64,000 nt of DNA from Limnephilus marmoratus (GCA_917880885.1 OU862928.1:38242962-38306961); one strand, 5' to 3'; positions 22,681 to 34,200 are shown, counted from the first letter of the stretch. A program made the numbers and translations. The notes: generated by a model not told the origin, from the letters alone.

Positions 22681-22799
22681 GATCACAATATAAATTTAAC
22701 TAATTTTATTATACTGAAATACCGGCCATACGCGGACTTATACGCGCGACACGATATTATCACGATCACATCTACATACATATTACATATATATATGCT

Positions 22800-22915
22800 T
22801 CACCGCAATCTACACTTCTGCCCTGACGATGGACACTGTAAAGTTGCATCCGAAACGTTGGCTAAAGAAGGAGGTAGCGCAACACGGCATGATACGCCAA
22901 ATATAATAAATAAAT
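22800..22915 (+). mobile_element. Penelope-like terminal repeat fragment
   Basis: Shares GGACACTGTAAAG, CGAAACGTTGGCTAAAGAAG and GGTAGCGCAACACGGCAT with 58,490-58,570. Contains a diverged hammerhead-like core. Confidence 0.5.
22823..22862 (+). ncRNA. hammerhead-like motif, diverged
   Basis: CTGACGA and GAAA are kept, but stem II (GGAC versus GCATCC) is weakened relative to the 58-kb copies. Probably inactive. Confidence 0.35.
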
Positions 22916-23133
22916 TGTGATAATACTTTGAGCCGTGAAAATCCCATATCGAACATTTATCAGATTTCATCTTGGCAAATCAAGTTACTTCCCGTGATTT
23001 ATCATGGGTAGAACAACAGAACTGTAATACAAAAATATATTTCACTGTTGTATTACATAATACAATAAACGAAGAAGATTGTATGAAGAAATATTGCTCT
23101 AATCTTGACCCAAATCTTACTGATATCTATCTA

Positions 23134-23528
23134 TACAGGGTGTCCGGGGGTAAAGTGCATTAACTTCGGGAGGTAATTCTACACGATGGTAGGAGTAAAA
23201 AAGATTAACAACTTTTTTCGAAATTCCAACATTTTTTTTCCCATACAAAAAGATGTACCTACTAAAAATCCTTAGTGTGAGGTACGATCTTACTTGTCGG
23301 GAGCCTGCCGGGCACGATCGTGGTAACAATAAATGGTAGTGATTGGCCCGCATCGCAACAGCGGAAAATAATAGAGCTGGCCGCGCACGCCGGTCAAATT
23401 ATATGTTTTTACCACAAAACTACCCCTAAAAGTTGGAATTTCGAAAAAAGTTATTTATCTTTTTTACTTACACTATCATGTAGAATCTCCTCCCGAAGTT
23501 AATGCACTTTACCCCCGGACACCCTGTA
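23134..23528. mobile_element. MITE with TIRs of about 100 bp, TACAGGGTGTCCGG ends, copy 1
   Basis: The two ends are long inverted repeats (TACAGGGTGTCCGGGGGTAA on each) reaching to the ATTCCAAC segment. TA flanks both sides (23,132 and 23,529). CAGGGTGT ends with a TA target fit Tc1/mariner-type MITEs. Nearly identical to 62,337-62,733. No coding capacity. Confidence 0.8.
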
Positions 23529-23530
23529 TA

Positions 23531-23931
23531 TTATATTTCTTTTATATCCTGTACGATGCGTTGTTTTCTCAGAACCTTCATTCATTGATGTTTTATCGTA
23601 TGATTTATAAAAATATATATACAACTTCTTTTGGGTTTACCAATTTCTTGCTTTATTTATGAATACCAATCAGATAATTTTTTAAATATTTATTTTGAAT
23701 TATTAAATTTGAAAGCGTATTTCATCACCGTTCAAAAATTTCAGATGCGCTCAGAATATTCCATTTAATTGGGTTTTATCGCAAAGCGGAAATATTTTGA
23801 CCTTCCAAAATACGCCCGAGGCAGATTTATGAATACCAATCAGATTACTGTGAACTTTCACTCAAATTAATCACAATAATAATAAATTATTTTCCTTATT
23901 TCAACAGCTAACATTAAAATGGCGAGACTAA
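23531..23931. other. unassigned interval
   Basis: GAATACCAATCAGAT occurs at 23,661 and again at 23,831, a small local duplication. Nothing else recognised. Confidence 0.4.
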
Positions 23932-24190
23932 AAAGTTGGAAATACTGTCAAAAAAGACAATATATGTGAAGCGCGTTGAAACAAAGACGGCAAATTTCAA
24001 CTATTTTCATTTTGAGTATTACGTTGAAAATGCTTTTTTTGTTCTTTTGCCGTACTATGAAAGTTGGGAATACTGTCAAAAAAGACAATATATGCAAGGC
24101 GTGTTGAAACAATGACAGCCATTTTCAAATATTTTCATTTCGAGTAATAGGTAGAAAATGTTTTTTTAGTTCTTTTGCCGTACTATGAAC
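23932..24190 (+). repeat. tandem duplication, unit of about 127 bp
   Basis: Two adjacent units begin with GTTGG.AATACTGTCAAAA and end with TTCTTTTGCCGTACTATGAA. They differ at scattered positions. Confidence 0.75.
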
Positions 24191-24339
24191 AAAAAAGCAT
24201 AATTTTTGTTATTAATTGTTTTCATTAGTTACACTCTGTGTATATTTTATTGCGGTTAAATGGTAAATTATTTACTTCTTCGAACTTTGCAAAATAACTT
24301 TGTGGTATCATTTTTCATATAATGAATAAAAATATTATA

Positions 24340-24440
24340 GTAACATATCCTGATGAAGACAACATTGTTGTCGAAACATGTTGATTTGGTTTAAAAATAG
24401 TGGTTTAAACAAAGTGATTTTTTATTCATTATATGGTAAA
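24340..24440 (+). mobile_element. Penelope-like terminal repeat fragment
   Basis: The segment after the hammerhead motif (TTTAAAAATAGTGGTTTAAA, then CAAAGTG) resembles that downstream of the 16.8-kb motif (AAAAGTGGTTCAAACAAAGT). A PENELOPE-type assignment is inferred from the ribozyme. Confidence 0.45.
24344..24388 (+). ncRNA. hammerhead-like ribozyme motif, near complete
   Basis: CTGATGA, a perfect 6-bp stem II (GACAAC, loop ATT, GTTGTC), GAAA, then CATGTT. Stem III would be AC/GT. Stem I can pair upstream CATATC with downstream GATTTG with one mismatch. All elements are in the right order. Confidence 0.6.
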
Positions 24441-25254
24441 TTATTTAATTATCTTCAATTAATAGAAGGATACTGCCGCTTTTGTTCTGCCTCTCTGATT
24501 GGTCCAAAGGGATACTACCGTTTTTGTTCCGTACTCTGCGATACCCAAATGGAGATTTCCGTTTTTGATGCAGAATTAAATAAATTTATTTAAAAATACA
24601 TGGGATACTGTCAATTATGCTCCGAACCCTTTGCAGCTGTCGATAGTATTTTTGATTCCCTATCCATCGCCATTTCTAGCTCACTTTAGACCAATGGTGG
24701 AGATTGCTGTATTGGTTTCAACCCGCCTCATATAAATATAATAAATAAAAAAAGTATACAATATGCAACAGGTTCATGACAATGATGAGAGAGACACGTG
24801 ATGAGCCTAATGGTCGTGCACGGATCTCATGATAACAGATGATGATGATAATAAACGCCTGATGATAGATATAACAAGTATGATCGTCGCACCCACACAG
24901 GTGTGCACTCTTCATACTTTATACCACTGAACAGAAAATCAAAAGAAGAAGTGTTATTTATACCGATTTGAAAGAAAACTGAAGACGCTAATTTACGCCT
25001 AATTTCAATAATTACGCCTAATTACGCTAATTTCGCCTCCCAAGCTTCAGTCAAGCCAATGAAAATGATAATTTTTGGTAAGCTATCAGGAAACGAATTT
25101 ACGCCAGTTCTACAGTTGAGATTATTTTTAAAATGCATCTGGGTTTTTGCCGAAATTGCGGTGCGGTCTTCACATACAGAAAGATGTCACCTTTTAGGTC
25201 TACATCGTATATATATATACGATAACAGACAGATAACGGTAATACATATTAAGA
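24441..25254. other. unassigned interval
   Basis: Around 24,468-24,570 a GATACTNCCGNTTTTGTTC motif is repeated about every 55 bp (three diverged units). No gene recognised. Confidence 0.4.
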
Positions 25255-25320
25255 ATAAGAGTGGCCCTAGTAAGGATCCTTGAGGAATTCCATTAATAGT
25301 CAAATGAAAGAATGTTAAAA
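25255..25320 (-). pseudogene. LINE reverse transcriptase shard (motif B)
   Basis: Minus-strand translation gives INGIPQGSLLGPLL, the conserved PQGS..GPLL box of non-LTR reverse transcriptases. Flanking sequence is not recognisable. Confidence 0.6.
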
Positions 25321-25344
25321 TTTGAAAATGCCTGATCAATTTCA

Positions 25345-25440
25345 CCAGAAGTAAGTTAAAATTTAGCTTACTTTGTTAGACAGACACGGCAACAAAAACC
25401 TTCTATCGGTTTTATCTCCTCAGTGCTACGTATATTCACA
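25345..25440 (+). repeat. RTE-associated tail repeat
   Basis: TTTCACCAGAAGTAAG, TTTAGCTTACTT and CTATCGGTTT..TCTC match 53,393-53,480, where they follow an RTE coding remnant. Confidence 0.55.
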
Positions 25441-25629
25441 ATATACAGACAATAAAAACAAGCTTGGAGTTTTTTTTTTATCTCAAGTGTTAGATTTTTT
25501 TTTCCGTTTGAGACTTTTATTATTCCTGATAGCCGCGTGATCTGATATGATGATAGCGGTAAATTAACTAAATGTAATAAAGACAGGACGGAATGGAAAA
25601 AACAATGAAATAAGACGCAATTATTGCAG

Positions 25630-26150
25630 CATCAAGCAGTCCATAATAGAGTGTACAGATCAACACTTAAATGTGGCCAGTGAGACTAACTGGCAGAGGA
25701 AGGATGAAGTCCTGAACTCAGTACGATAAAACAATTTATGACAAAATGTGGCGATACGGAAACAAGGCAGATGGTTTGGAAGTATATAGCGGGTGAACGG
25801 AGAAAGAAACTCCAGGAGAAGTCGGGGAAGTCCTGACGCCCGGAAAGGCATGATCATGTATACAATACTCAAGTCGAGTTGAGAAAAGGAAGCAAGGCAG
25901 ATGATGAAAACGACCTGAATCCTGTAGATCTCTAATCTCTGCATGATAAAACCATTTATAACAAAATGTGGAGACACGGGAAGAAAGCAAGGCATAGATG
26001 GTTTGAAAGAATTAAAAGTATAGAGCTTTGCATCAAGTATTTGGAAGTAAGACATGTTCAAGTGAATAAAATACTTATGTAAAGAGTCAGAATAACAAAA
26101 AGAGTAAGTGCGAGACGACGAAGAAAAAGATTTTATCATTTTCATTTCTG
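25630..26150 (+). pseudogene. degraded RTE-like retrotransposon remnant
   Basis: AACTGGCAGAGGAAGGATGA is identical to a segment of the RTE remnant at 53,060. GAGAAGTCGGGGAAGTCCTGACGCCCGGAAAGGCA (given here as positions 25,817-25,851) corresponds to the GRPRK region. A CAAAATGTGGNGANACGG block occurs twice (25,743 and 25,971). No frame remains open. Confidence 0.5.
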
Positions 26151-26404
26151 TATGTTTACTAATTTATTAATATAAATACATACCGTTTCAAAAATGATTA
26201 CTTAACATGTGATGGATGCGTTACGCAAATTTTAATTTTATTACCAAAAAAAACTACAGCTGACACTTCGCCCGAATTGTAATTTCCAATCCAATTATAA
26301 TAAGTATTTCTGATATCGTAATATCCGTAATCTACGTAATCAATGGCGTGCATCTATTTTGATTGATTGCAGATATTAATAAATAAATCAATTAAAAAAA
26401 ATAC

Positions 26405-26590
26405 AAAAACATTAGTAAGTCACAATATATTATTATCTATTTTGATCGATTGGGGACTACACGACAAAAAATTTACACAACGTATTGCGAAAAACATAAA
26501 CATTAGTAAGTCACAATACATTATTATCTATTTTGATCGATTGGGGACCATACAAAAAAAAAATTACACAACGTATTGCGATGTTTGAGG
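26405..26590 (+). repeat. tandem duplication, 90-bp unit
   Basis: CATTAGTAAGTCACAATA and TTTTGATCGATTGGGGAC recur exactly 90 bp apart, with CACAACGTATTGCGA closing each unit. High identity suggests a recent duplication. Confidence 0.8.
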
Positions 26591-26984
26591 AAACGTACAT
26601 AATAATATTTGTTATTTATTCCATTCTTTATCCTCCAAAACAAAATTTACAAAACAAGATTAACCGGAAAAACATTGTTCTGGATTGACGCACAAGATCG
26701 TTGTTGACGATCGAATCGGACCGTTTTGCTAAAAGTACAAAAATGGCGTCTATCAATATTTAGCTCCAAGCAGTTAATTTTACAACAATTATTAAATAAT
26801 AATTAATCAATATCAAGTTGAAAAGTAAATAGTCAAGGTAGGATTTTATTATCCTAAAGATCTTATTATCTTTGGTTTCCATTGAAAGCGATCACTGTAT
26901 GGTCTGATTATCTTCAGAAAAAATAGAAGCATGTGTGAGAAAATACTTTTAATATTTAGTAGTTAATAAATAGTAGTTAATAAA
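26591..26984. other. unassigned interval
   Basis: AT-rich, no feature recognised. Confidence 0.35.
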
Positions 26985-27065
26985 TAATAGTTAAAAAGAA
27001 GCAGGGCCAAAAGGGCTCCTTGGGGTACGCCGAACTTTACATCAATAGGTATTAGAAGATTCAAA
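26985..27065 (-). pseudogene. LINE reverse transcriptase shard (motif B)
   Basis: Minus-strand translation gives IDVKFGVPQGALLALLLF, an eroded GVPQGS.LGPLLF box. Nothing more of the protein is recognisable. Confidence 0.55.
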
Positions 27066-27134
27066 ATTATTTATTTTGGCTCTTTGTTTTCTACCACTTA
27101 AGAGTGAAAAAAAATGATAACAAAGGTTATGCTT

Positions 27135-27215
27135 GCTTCATTCATGTTCTTACATCATCCCAAACACTCTTATTTGATTCACTTGATCGCGCCATGTCTT
27201 GTTCGGGCTCAGGAG
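27135..27215 (-). pseudogene. RTE tail shard
   Basis: The minus-strand ACAAGACATGGCGCGATCAA followed by GTGAATCA matches the GRPRKTWHDQVN-coding part at 40,310-40,345. Only this part of the protein remains. Confidence 0.45.
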
Positions 27216-27369
27216 ACTCAATGATAAATAAAAAAAATAGTTGAAGCCATTTTTGAAGAGCACTGTCGTTACTGAAGGAACTTACTCGATGATGGTTGCA
27301 TAGAGAGCAGAAAATGTTTAATGTTATGAAGGTAAAAAAAGGTTTCCCAACCCTTGACAAAACCCCGGT

Positions 27370-28141
27370 ATACATTTAAAACACGTGACGCAATTTGACT
27401 TACAGCAATAATAAACGTTTAAAAGTTACAACAACAACAAAAAAGCGTGATGTTCAAAAATCACGTGAAATGTCAGCGTAACAACTCAAACAAAAGGCAA
27501 AAAATAAATATTTAATTTGCGAATTGCGATAAAGACGATTTCTTTAGACAATCAGGAAAAAACTGGAAAACTACCTTGATTATGTAATAACATTATTTGC
27601 GAGACATGTATATGGCTATAATCCAAAACATCTCGAATAAAAGACAGATGCGTGAACCACAGTCACATCATGCTTCCACACATTATCTACATTGCATGCC
27701 AGTCAGTCTAATGTCTAATGTGACAGCAATTAAGAGCTCAAAAGACGGATAAGGTTTCTTTAATATTTAATGTCTGTAATCAATTTGAACGATTAAAAGT
27801 TATTGGCAGAGATTGCCGGATCATCATTATTAGAGGGCAGACATAATAAACAGTTAAATTTTCCACAGTTCGAGATGACAATCAGATAATCAGATGGGTC
27901 CACCGATGAGATAAGCCGAGAGAATTAGGTCGTCTCTCACAACGAAATTTCTTGTTTTTTGTATTTTTTGGGCATTCTATGTAACAATTTCTAGACATTT
28001 TGTTTTGAAGTGTTTTGATTTTATTATGCAAAACTAATACAATATTTTCATCTAATTAAAAAAATACTTAAAAATCGTTGCAGTTTTGGATGAGAAAGAT
28101 GGGAAATCCACAAACTAGATTTTGACGATTTTATTTAGGTA
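27370..28141. other. unassigned interval
   Basis: No gene, RNA or repeat recognised. Confidence 0.4.
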
Positions 28142-28613
28142 CTAAGCTGGGGTACCCAGCTTCGCTCAGGGAGTTGATATGAAATTAAACTGACGTTCGA
28201 ACTCACGAAATTTATTTACCAATGGGTAGCCTCACCCATACAAAAAAGACTTAGAATGGTCCACAATGTTCCAGAACATTGCACAACATTCGAGAGTGTT
28301 CTGGAATGTTCCACAAAGATGTTCCTGATTACCTATCCCGAACATTCCACAACATTCCAGAATGTTCTGAGATGTTCTGGAATGTTTTGGAATGCTCTCG
28401 AAAATTCTGGACTGTTCTAGAAATTTCTAGAAGGCAAAATTTCCAGCCCTTATATCTTCAAAAGCAGGCCATTCAGGTAAAAACGGGAACCACCTTCATG
28501 TATGAGGGATAGAGGGCTACCACACTAATAAATCCTTTGATAGTATCGGGACTCGTTTCTGAGTTTTATTGGGACGCACACTTTTGTACACTTTCTTTTA
28601 TAATATATATTGA
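28142..28613 (-). mobile_element. HSE-rich Helitron-like repeat, copy 2
   Basis: Same blocks as copy 1 (GATAGAGGGCTACCACAC, CAGGTAAAAACGGGAACC). On the minus strand the 5' end is TCAATATATATTATAAAAG. The 3' end is GCTTAG before T, one base off the CTAG of the other copies, preceded by a GCTGGG/CCCAGC hairpin. It carries the densest set of GAA/TTC triplets of the four copies. Confidence 0.65.
28265..28434. promoter_or_regulatory. heat-shock-element arrays
   Basis: Runs of correctly phased alternating triplets occur at 28,299-28,311 (three), 28,355-28,367 (three) and 28,415-28,432 (four: TTC, GAA, TTC, GAA). Isolated pairs lie between. This many phased units in 170 bp is not expected by chance. 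Confidence 0.6.
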
Positions 28614-29104
28614 ATATTGATTATTAGCCCGAGGTTAAGTTGTCCATTTCGCTCAGTGTTTGGTAGGGGAGAGCTAACAGCTACAGTTACAGTAAGAATC
28701 AATATTTAAGAAAAATATAATTTTCTTTAATTTAAAACAATGCCGAGTTTGAATCTTCATTGTGGCTGTATGTATCGTAGACTATCACTGGATATGCGCC
28801 ACAGTACCTACTAACAGTCGACTTGATATTTTATGATCTGTGGATAATTAAAACCATTATAGTAAAAATAAGCCATGATAAAGCAAATTGATAGGATTAA
28901 TTTGAATAATTAAAAGTAATTAGTAATTACTATCGTGCTTGTGATAAAAAATCGACATTACAATCAATAAGGTAATGTTTTGTTACTAGATACTTTTCTT
29001 TATGTAAATCTTGTGAGATTAACAAAACAAACCTCCTCTTTCCTTACAGAGAAACTCAATTGTGTGTTTTAATTGATTGTGTCGTCCAAAGCACAAAGAA
29101 AATA
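28614..29104. other. unassigned interval between two HSE-rich repeats
   Basis: AT-rich. It lies between copies 2 and 3, which face in opposite directions. No gene recognised. Confidence 0.4.
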
Positions 29105-29463
29105 TCATATTACATTTATATTATAAAAAAAAGTCTAAAAAAACGTGCGTCCCGCAAAAACTCACAAACGAGTCCCGGTACGACCAAGGGAGTTATATGG
29201 TGTGGTAGATCTCTATCCCCCCTCCAGGATGACGGTTCCTGTTTTTACCTAAAGGGCGTGCTTTTGAAGATTTAAGGGCTGGAAGTTTCGCCATCTTGAA
29301 ATTTCTAGAACAGTCTTCCGGAAAGTTCTAGAAGGTAGAGATAGAGCTCTAGAAAGTTCTGGAAAGAGTGGCGGAGTATGTCGTGGAATGTTCGAGAATA
29401 GGGCATCGGTAACGTCATTGTGGAACATTCCAGAATAATTTCCAATATTGTCCACCAAGCTAG
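29105..29463 (+). mobile_element. HSE-rich Helitron-like repeat, copy 3
   Basis: Begins TC after A (TCATATTACATTTATATTAT) and ends CTAG before T. Shares CGTGCGTCCCGCAAAAACTC, ACGAGTCCCGGTAC and GGGCGTGCTTTTGAAGAT with the other copies. No coding capacity. Confidence 0.7.
29298..29333. promoter_or_regulatory. heat-shock-element array
   Basis: GAA, TTC, GAA at 29,298-29,310, then TTC, GAA, TTC, GAA at 29,316-29,333, all with two-base spacers within each run. Confidence 0.55.
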
Positions 29464-30004
29464 TTTGGTATAAAAAATATCAATTATTCAAATTTCTCGG
29501 CGACCGTCAAATCTCACCGCAATGACCATGTAAATGTCCTAATAAACCTAAATGCCGCTGGTCGTCGATTTGATGAATACAATAGAAAAACGTTAGGAAG
29601 AAGTAAGAACGTATAAAACATATTATTAATATTGTTCATGGTGTGTGTTCCTCATAAAATATAACCCGACTACCACAAAGCTAAACCGCAAGCATTCTTC
29701 CTCAATGGTTTATTCGCACATTATTCCACTTCCGTTGATATTAACTATTCACAATATGCGATAAGAATATTTTCATAGCTATGGAAAAGGTGATATGCAC
29801 TGCCTATAGGTATTATTACTCTGATAGTTTTCACCGTTTATTTCAGAGATTTCTGAAGCGACCTTTTTCATACAAAACTTAATTTTGGATTTGAGGCCAA
29901 AATACCAAACCAAACTGAATAATATTTTTTTTTATAGTAGAAAGCAATCACTTTGTGGTTTGACATATTTAATAAAAATAAAACACTTATTATGTGTAAA
30001 AACA
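29464..30004. other. unassigned interval
   Basis: No feature recognised. Confidence 0.35.
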
Positions 30005-30017
30005 CGAGTTTTGATTA

Positions 30018-30072
30018 ATTTATTTACCGACCGTTTTCGCTTTGCTCAAGCATCATCAGGATACAAAATTAT
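30018..30072 (-). ncRNA. hammerhead-like ribozyme motif
   Basis: On the minus strand: CTGATGA, a GCTT/AAGC stem II, GAAA, then ACGGTC and GGTA. Upstream TATC can pair with GGTA as stem I, and GTC would be the cleavage triplet. Stem III is only one or two pairs. Confidence 0.5.
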
Positions 30073-30204
30073 ACGTTGATACGGTGACCGGACAACTTAA
30101 AATGAAATCAGCTCAACATCTTCTTTGAAAGTGAAGAAAAAATATATTTAAAAAAATGGTTAAATAGGTTACGTTAGGTTAGGTCAGACATAGACTTTGA
30201 AAGT

Positions 30205-30598
30205 AAATACCATTAACAGGTTAGAGGCTTCTGAAATATGGCTTCACCGGAGAATGCTCAAAGTCCCATGGACCGACATGATCACAGAAATTCTCAGGTG
30301 GGCTAGAGCAGATGGAGAACGGCTCACATTGGTAAAAGTCAGAAAAATTTCATATCTGGGTCACATACTTCGAGGGGAGAAATATCACTTGTTCCAATTA
30401 ATATTAAAAGGCACGATAGAGGGTCGCCGAGGGCCTGGTAGGGGACAAATGTCTTGGCTGCGAAATGTACGTGAATGGACCGGTATTAGAAGTGTGGAGG
30501 AGTTATTCCGGGCAGCGCAAGCTACATTTACCAATATTGAGTGCCCTATCAGATATTATCTACGTTATAGGCTGTTTTTAAATAAAAAAATTTCATAG
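30205..30598 (+). pseudogene. RTE-clade reverse transcriptase, C-terminal region
   Basis: About 130 open codons include INRLEASEIWLHRRMLKVPW, then KISYLGHILRG and EGRRGPGRGQMSWLRNVREW. This is the conserved C-terminal tract of RTE-type non-LTR retrotransposons: E.(F/I)W..RR.L..PWT, Y(L/F)GH..RG and GRRG.GR...SWL..(L/V)R.W. RTE proteins carry an AP endonuclease and reverse transcriptase upstream, absent here (5' truncation). The frame has no stop, so it is fairly young. Confidence 0.8.
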
Positions 30599-30599
30599 C

Positions 30600-31480
30600 T
30601 TTTAATGACTTTTCAAAGAAGTGTTGGGTTGACTTTATTCGGAGTTGGCATGGAACGCTTTTAAATAGCAAGGTGTGTTCAGTTGTTTGTATTGAGCATG
30701 CTTATTCAAGAGCCATACAATAAAAACAAGCACGCCATACACAAGCAAATACCTGTTTTGAGCATGCTCGCAAGCATGTGTGTCCGTAACTTAAAAATCT
30801 GTCGGATACCCCTTATCCCTTATTAACATTATAAAAAGAATACAACCTGAAAAGAAATAAATAGAAAACAAGCAAGGTGGTACTTACTGTATTGTTGAAT
30901 CATCTCCGTCATTGTTGAATTGGTTTGGATGAACTGGTCAAGAAGTCGAGAAGTTCCCCTTCAAAACAATCACTGAGGTTCTCTTATGAAGTATGAATGC
31001 AATTCGATAGGAATTTCTATCACAATATATTCAGTATAAACTTCGCAGACACTCGTGTGAAAGGTGTATGGCGGGAACACAAGGGTTTTGTTGTTTGAAT
31101 TGTCAGTGGCTATTTTGTAAAGTTATAAATCCCAACGTCCTATTATGCTTACACAAGAAATTCGACACTATGATTTCGAAAGTCACAACGTAAACCCAAT
31201 TACCAGTTCTTATACCACAATGTATAAAGTTCGATAATAATTCTTTGCTAATCTAACCAGTAGTGTCTTATTTGTGTTTTAGAATAGGCTATTTCGTTCT
31301 TCCAGCAAGGACTAATGGACAATTCCTTTCATATTCTGCTCCCCTGATATCCATTTAACGCTTCTCTAATAAGACTTGAATTCTCTTACACCCTTTTCTA
31401 AGTTCTGTTGTTGTTCGTTTCCGACCTACTGTGTCATTTCTGTCGTACGGTTTGTTGGTTTAACAACCGTCAGACTTCTT
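30600..31480. other. unassigned interval
   Basis: No gene recognised. TTGAGCATGCT occurs twice (30,691 and 30,756), within a diverged local repeat. Confidence 0.4.
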
Positions 31481-31765
31481 CCAACTACAGCCTGGTATCC
31501 AGACTTTTCTTGTATCCAGCTTGGTATCTGCCAGACTTCTCTTATCCCTTGGCTTCTCCTGTCTCAAGCTCGGTGTATATTGGCTTTTACTTTACTTCTT
31601 CTGCCTTTAGATTGGCTTATGTCATACCTGCTTGTAGCTTGGTGCAGCTTGACTTTTGCCAGACTGCCGTCTCTAGCTTGGTATCTGCCAGACTTCTTCT
31701 GTCGCTTGACAAGTGTAGCTTGACTTCTGCCAGACTTATCCTGTCTCCAGCTTGGTGTAGCTAGT
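31481..31765. repeat. degenerate minisatellite, AGCTTGGT/CTGCCAGACTT
   Basis: AGCTTGGTATCTGCCAGACT and related forms (AGCTTGACTTYTGCCAGACT, AGCTTGGTGYAGCT) recur at irregular spacing. They create open frames on both strands that I do not regard as genes. Confidence 0.6.
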
Positions 31766-31774
31766 GTTTGATCC

Positions 31775-32000
31775 TTTCTCCTGCACGCCGTGTGCCTCTC
31801 AGCAGCGACAGTGTGGCGGCGCACCCCTGTGTTAACTCGCCTCCCTGCACTCGAGGACCCTGAGCGGGGTGGACGATGGGAGACGAGAGACCCTCGTTCT
31901 CGCTGGCGACCTTTCGTGCGGCAGGCCGTGAAGCCTTCTGTCTCTCCCAATGCCCCTCATCTCTCGAATAGCCAGATCTGAAGAGACTCACCCGCGCGTC
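31775..32000. other. GC-rich block
   Basis: This stretch is markedly GC-rich in an AT-rich setting. Open frames exist on both strands but match nothing I know. A CpG-rich promoter, an exon or an unknown repeat are all possible. Confidence 0.3.
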
Positions 32001-32635
32001 ACAACCAATCAGCCAAAACAGCCAAACAACAGGGCAACCCCTCAACTCACTTCCACGTCACGTGTGTTATTAGTAATTACTGTATTTTTAGTTTGTTGTT
32101 CAATTAAAAGGTCTGTTATATTACACTATTTTCCAGTCTTCCAAATCAGCACTTTTTAAACACACTAAAAAGATTTGTTTATAATATAATTAGAATAGAA
32201 ATTGAACAGACTTAGTGACTTAGCAACATAAGAATTTATCATTTAAAGCATTCTTTTAAAATACACTTCAATTTTATCTCAAGGAGAATGTCAACATTAA
32301 GACGTCCCCCATTAAAAAAACACGGTTTATTTAGCAATATACTGAGATAACCCTGGATTTCTTAAAAACAATAGCAGTAAAACGGTTCGTAAACAAGACA
32401 ATCAATCAATATCCAATAACTATTTAACGTATTCATTTAATACAAGTATGCGGCAAGAACAATATTCTTGGATTCCATAAACGAAGTGCTGAGTTCAAGG
32501 TATTTATACGAACTGCGCCAATTTTTCTAAGAAGATGAGGTGTCAGAATTATTATCTCTATCACTGAAGAGATAACGAATAGAAGTGTATTATGGATGAT
32601 TTTTTCATGTGCTCGAAGCAAGCTCAACTGAATCG
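32001..32635. other. unassigned interval
   Basis: No feature recognised. Confidence 0.35.
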
Positions 32636-32843
32636 TCACTCACTTTTTGCAGTTTCTCAGTTTGAGCTTAAAGTGAGGGATATAAATCATAATCTAGCTC
32701 TGCCAGAGAGAACCAATTAGAGAAATACTGTCTTGAACGACCATAGATAGTTTTTCTCTGATTGGTTCTCTCTGACAAATCTAGATTATGATTTGGAGCC
32801 CTCATTTCAAGCTCTGATTCAAAAATTGCATAAAGTGAGTTAG
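32636..32843. mobile_element. small foldback MITE, about 208 bp
   Basis: Arms of about 90 bp are inverted copies: AATCATAATCTAG with AGAGAGAACCAAT on the left, ATTGGTTCTCTCTGA and CTAGATTATGATT on the right. The outer TCACTTTTTGCA pairs with TGCATAAAGTGA. Imperfect, so not young. Confidence 0.7.
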
Positions 32844-33063
32844 TTCACTATGGTTTAAGATGATCCAAATGTTCCTTACATATTTATTGGTTTTTAATTT
32901 ACCCTTTTCCTTCCCAGAACTTCCTCTCCTTGCTTCTAAAAAACTTCTAAAGATTCTACATAATGTTCAGTTCTTATTAATTAGTACAAACACAGTAAGT
33001 AAATACGATAAAAACAGAATGTCAATTTAAAAGTAAATACATTATTTATTATTAAATTTATTG

Positions 33064-33235
33064 AAATGAAACTACTATAGCACCGCTGTGATTTGGATTT
33101 CGGATGAAACGGAAATGACGATTACTGCACCTGCGACGCATCAACTGCGCTCATCGGCCGCTTTGATAATGATGTCACTTTTAAAGGCTCCTATTGGTTG
33201 AGATATGAAACGGAAAGTTTGAACGGAAACGGAAA
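33064..33235 (+). repeat. dispersed repeat E', intact copy
   Basis: Shares CACCGCTGTGATTTGGATTT, CGCATCAACTGCGCTCAT, TTTTAAAGGCTCCTATTGGT and GAGATATGAAACGGAAA with 38,577-38,676 plus 39,223-39,240. It shows the uninterrupted form of the site that received the LINE/SINE chimera at 38.7 kb. Confidence 0.65.
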
Positions 33236-33239
33236 ATAA

Positions 33240-33700
33240 ATAATAATATTTGGTTAATTTATATAGCGCCGTTTTTGTGAAAAATCACCTCAAGGGCGCT
33301 GTACAAATAAGTATTTAAAGGAATTAATATTACTGGTTTACAACTAGGATTTACAATTATAACTAGTGACTTACATCTAAGACTTATAGCTAGTGACTTA
33401 ATAACATACATATTTACAATTAGATTAAGACTAGCGCCAGAAGAAGTAAGAAGAAATAATAATATATAATATGTTTTGTAATGAGCGCACTTTGAAAACA
33501 AAAGTAAAATTTTATCATACTCTCAGATAGGTATTTTTATATAAGGGTATGAGAGCCCAAAAAGGTAAGTTTTTAATTTGGACCTAAATTCTGTTGGGCT
33601 TGTTATGCATCGTTTCGGATGGAGTTTATTCCAAGCCTTCGGCCCAGACACTCCGAAAACGCGATCTCCAAATTTAGTTTAGAGCTGGTGTTAGTTTAGT
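33240..33700. repeat. possible retroelement remnant
   Basis: TTTATATAGCGCCGTTTTTG and AAGGGCGCTGTACAA, then TTTATTCCAAGCC..CGAAAACGCGATCTCC, resemble a repeat type I recall from several animal genomes. I cannot name it. No protein is encoded. Confidence 0.3.
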
Positions 33701-34200
33701 TTAGATTTGGCTTAGAGGTGCCAATATCTTTTTCTCATTTTTCTATTTCCAGATTTTCTATTCAGTTTCGCTAATATTGTCTTCATTTGATTATTAAATT
33801 AATACAATTACCCACCAACGTATAAGGTCTAGACACATATAAGAATATACATGATGCGCCACGTGAAGGCCATGTCTATCATTTTCTGATATCAAAATCA
33901 TTATCAGACCCACCGTCGAAGTTATCTGACAAAATGCAGGTAGGCCTCTAATATCTACTAATTACAATACATTCGTCATTAAAGACCAATTAAAAAGTAG
34001 GGCTTATTCCAGCAAATAAAATTGTAAATCAAAACGTGAAATCAAGGATTATAATATTATTATAACGACTGTTGATAATATATCTTATGATAGCATCATG
34101 ATATCGCGCTATCTTTAACGTGAAAGATAATTTTAACGGTTTGGTTAACCCCTCAAGCCTCGACCATATTCTCAGTCAGTGTGTCAGAATATTTCGGCGT
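33701..34200. other. unassigned interval
   Basis: No feature recognised. Confidence 0.35.
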
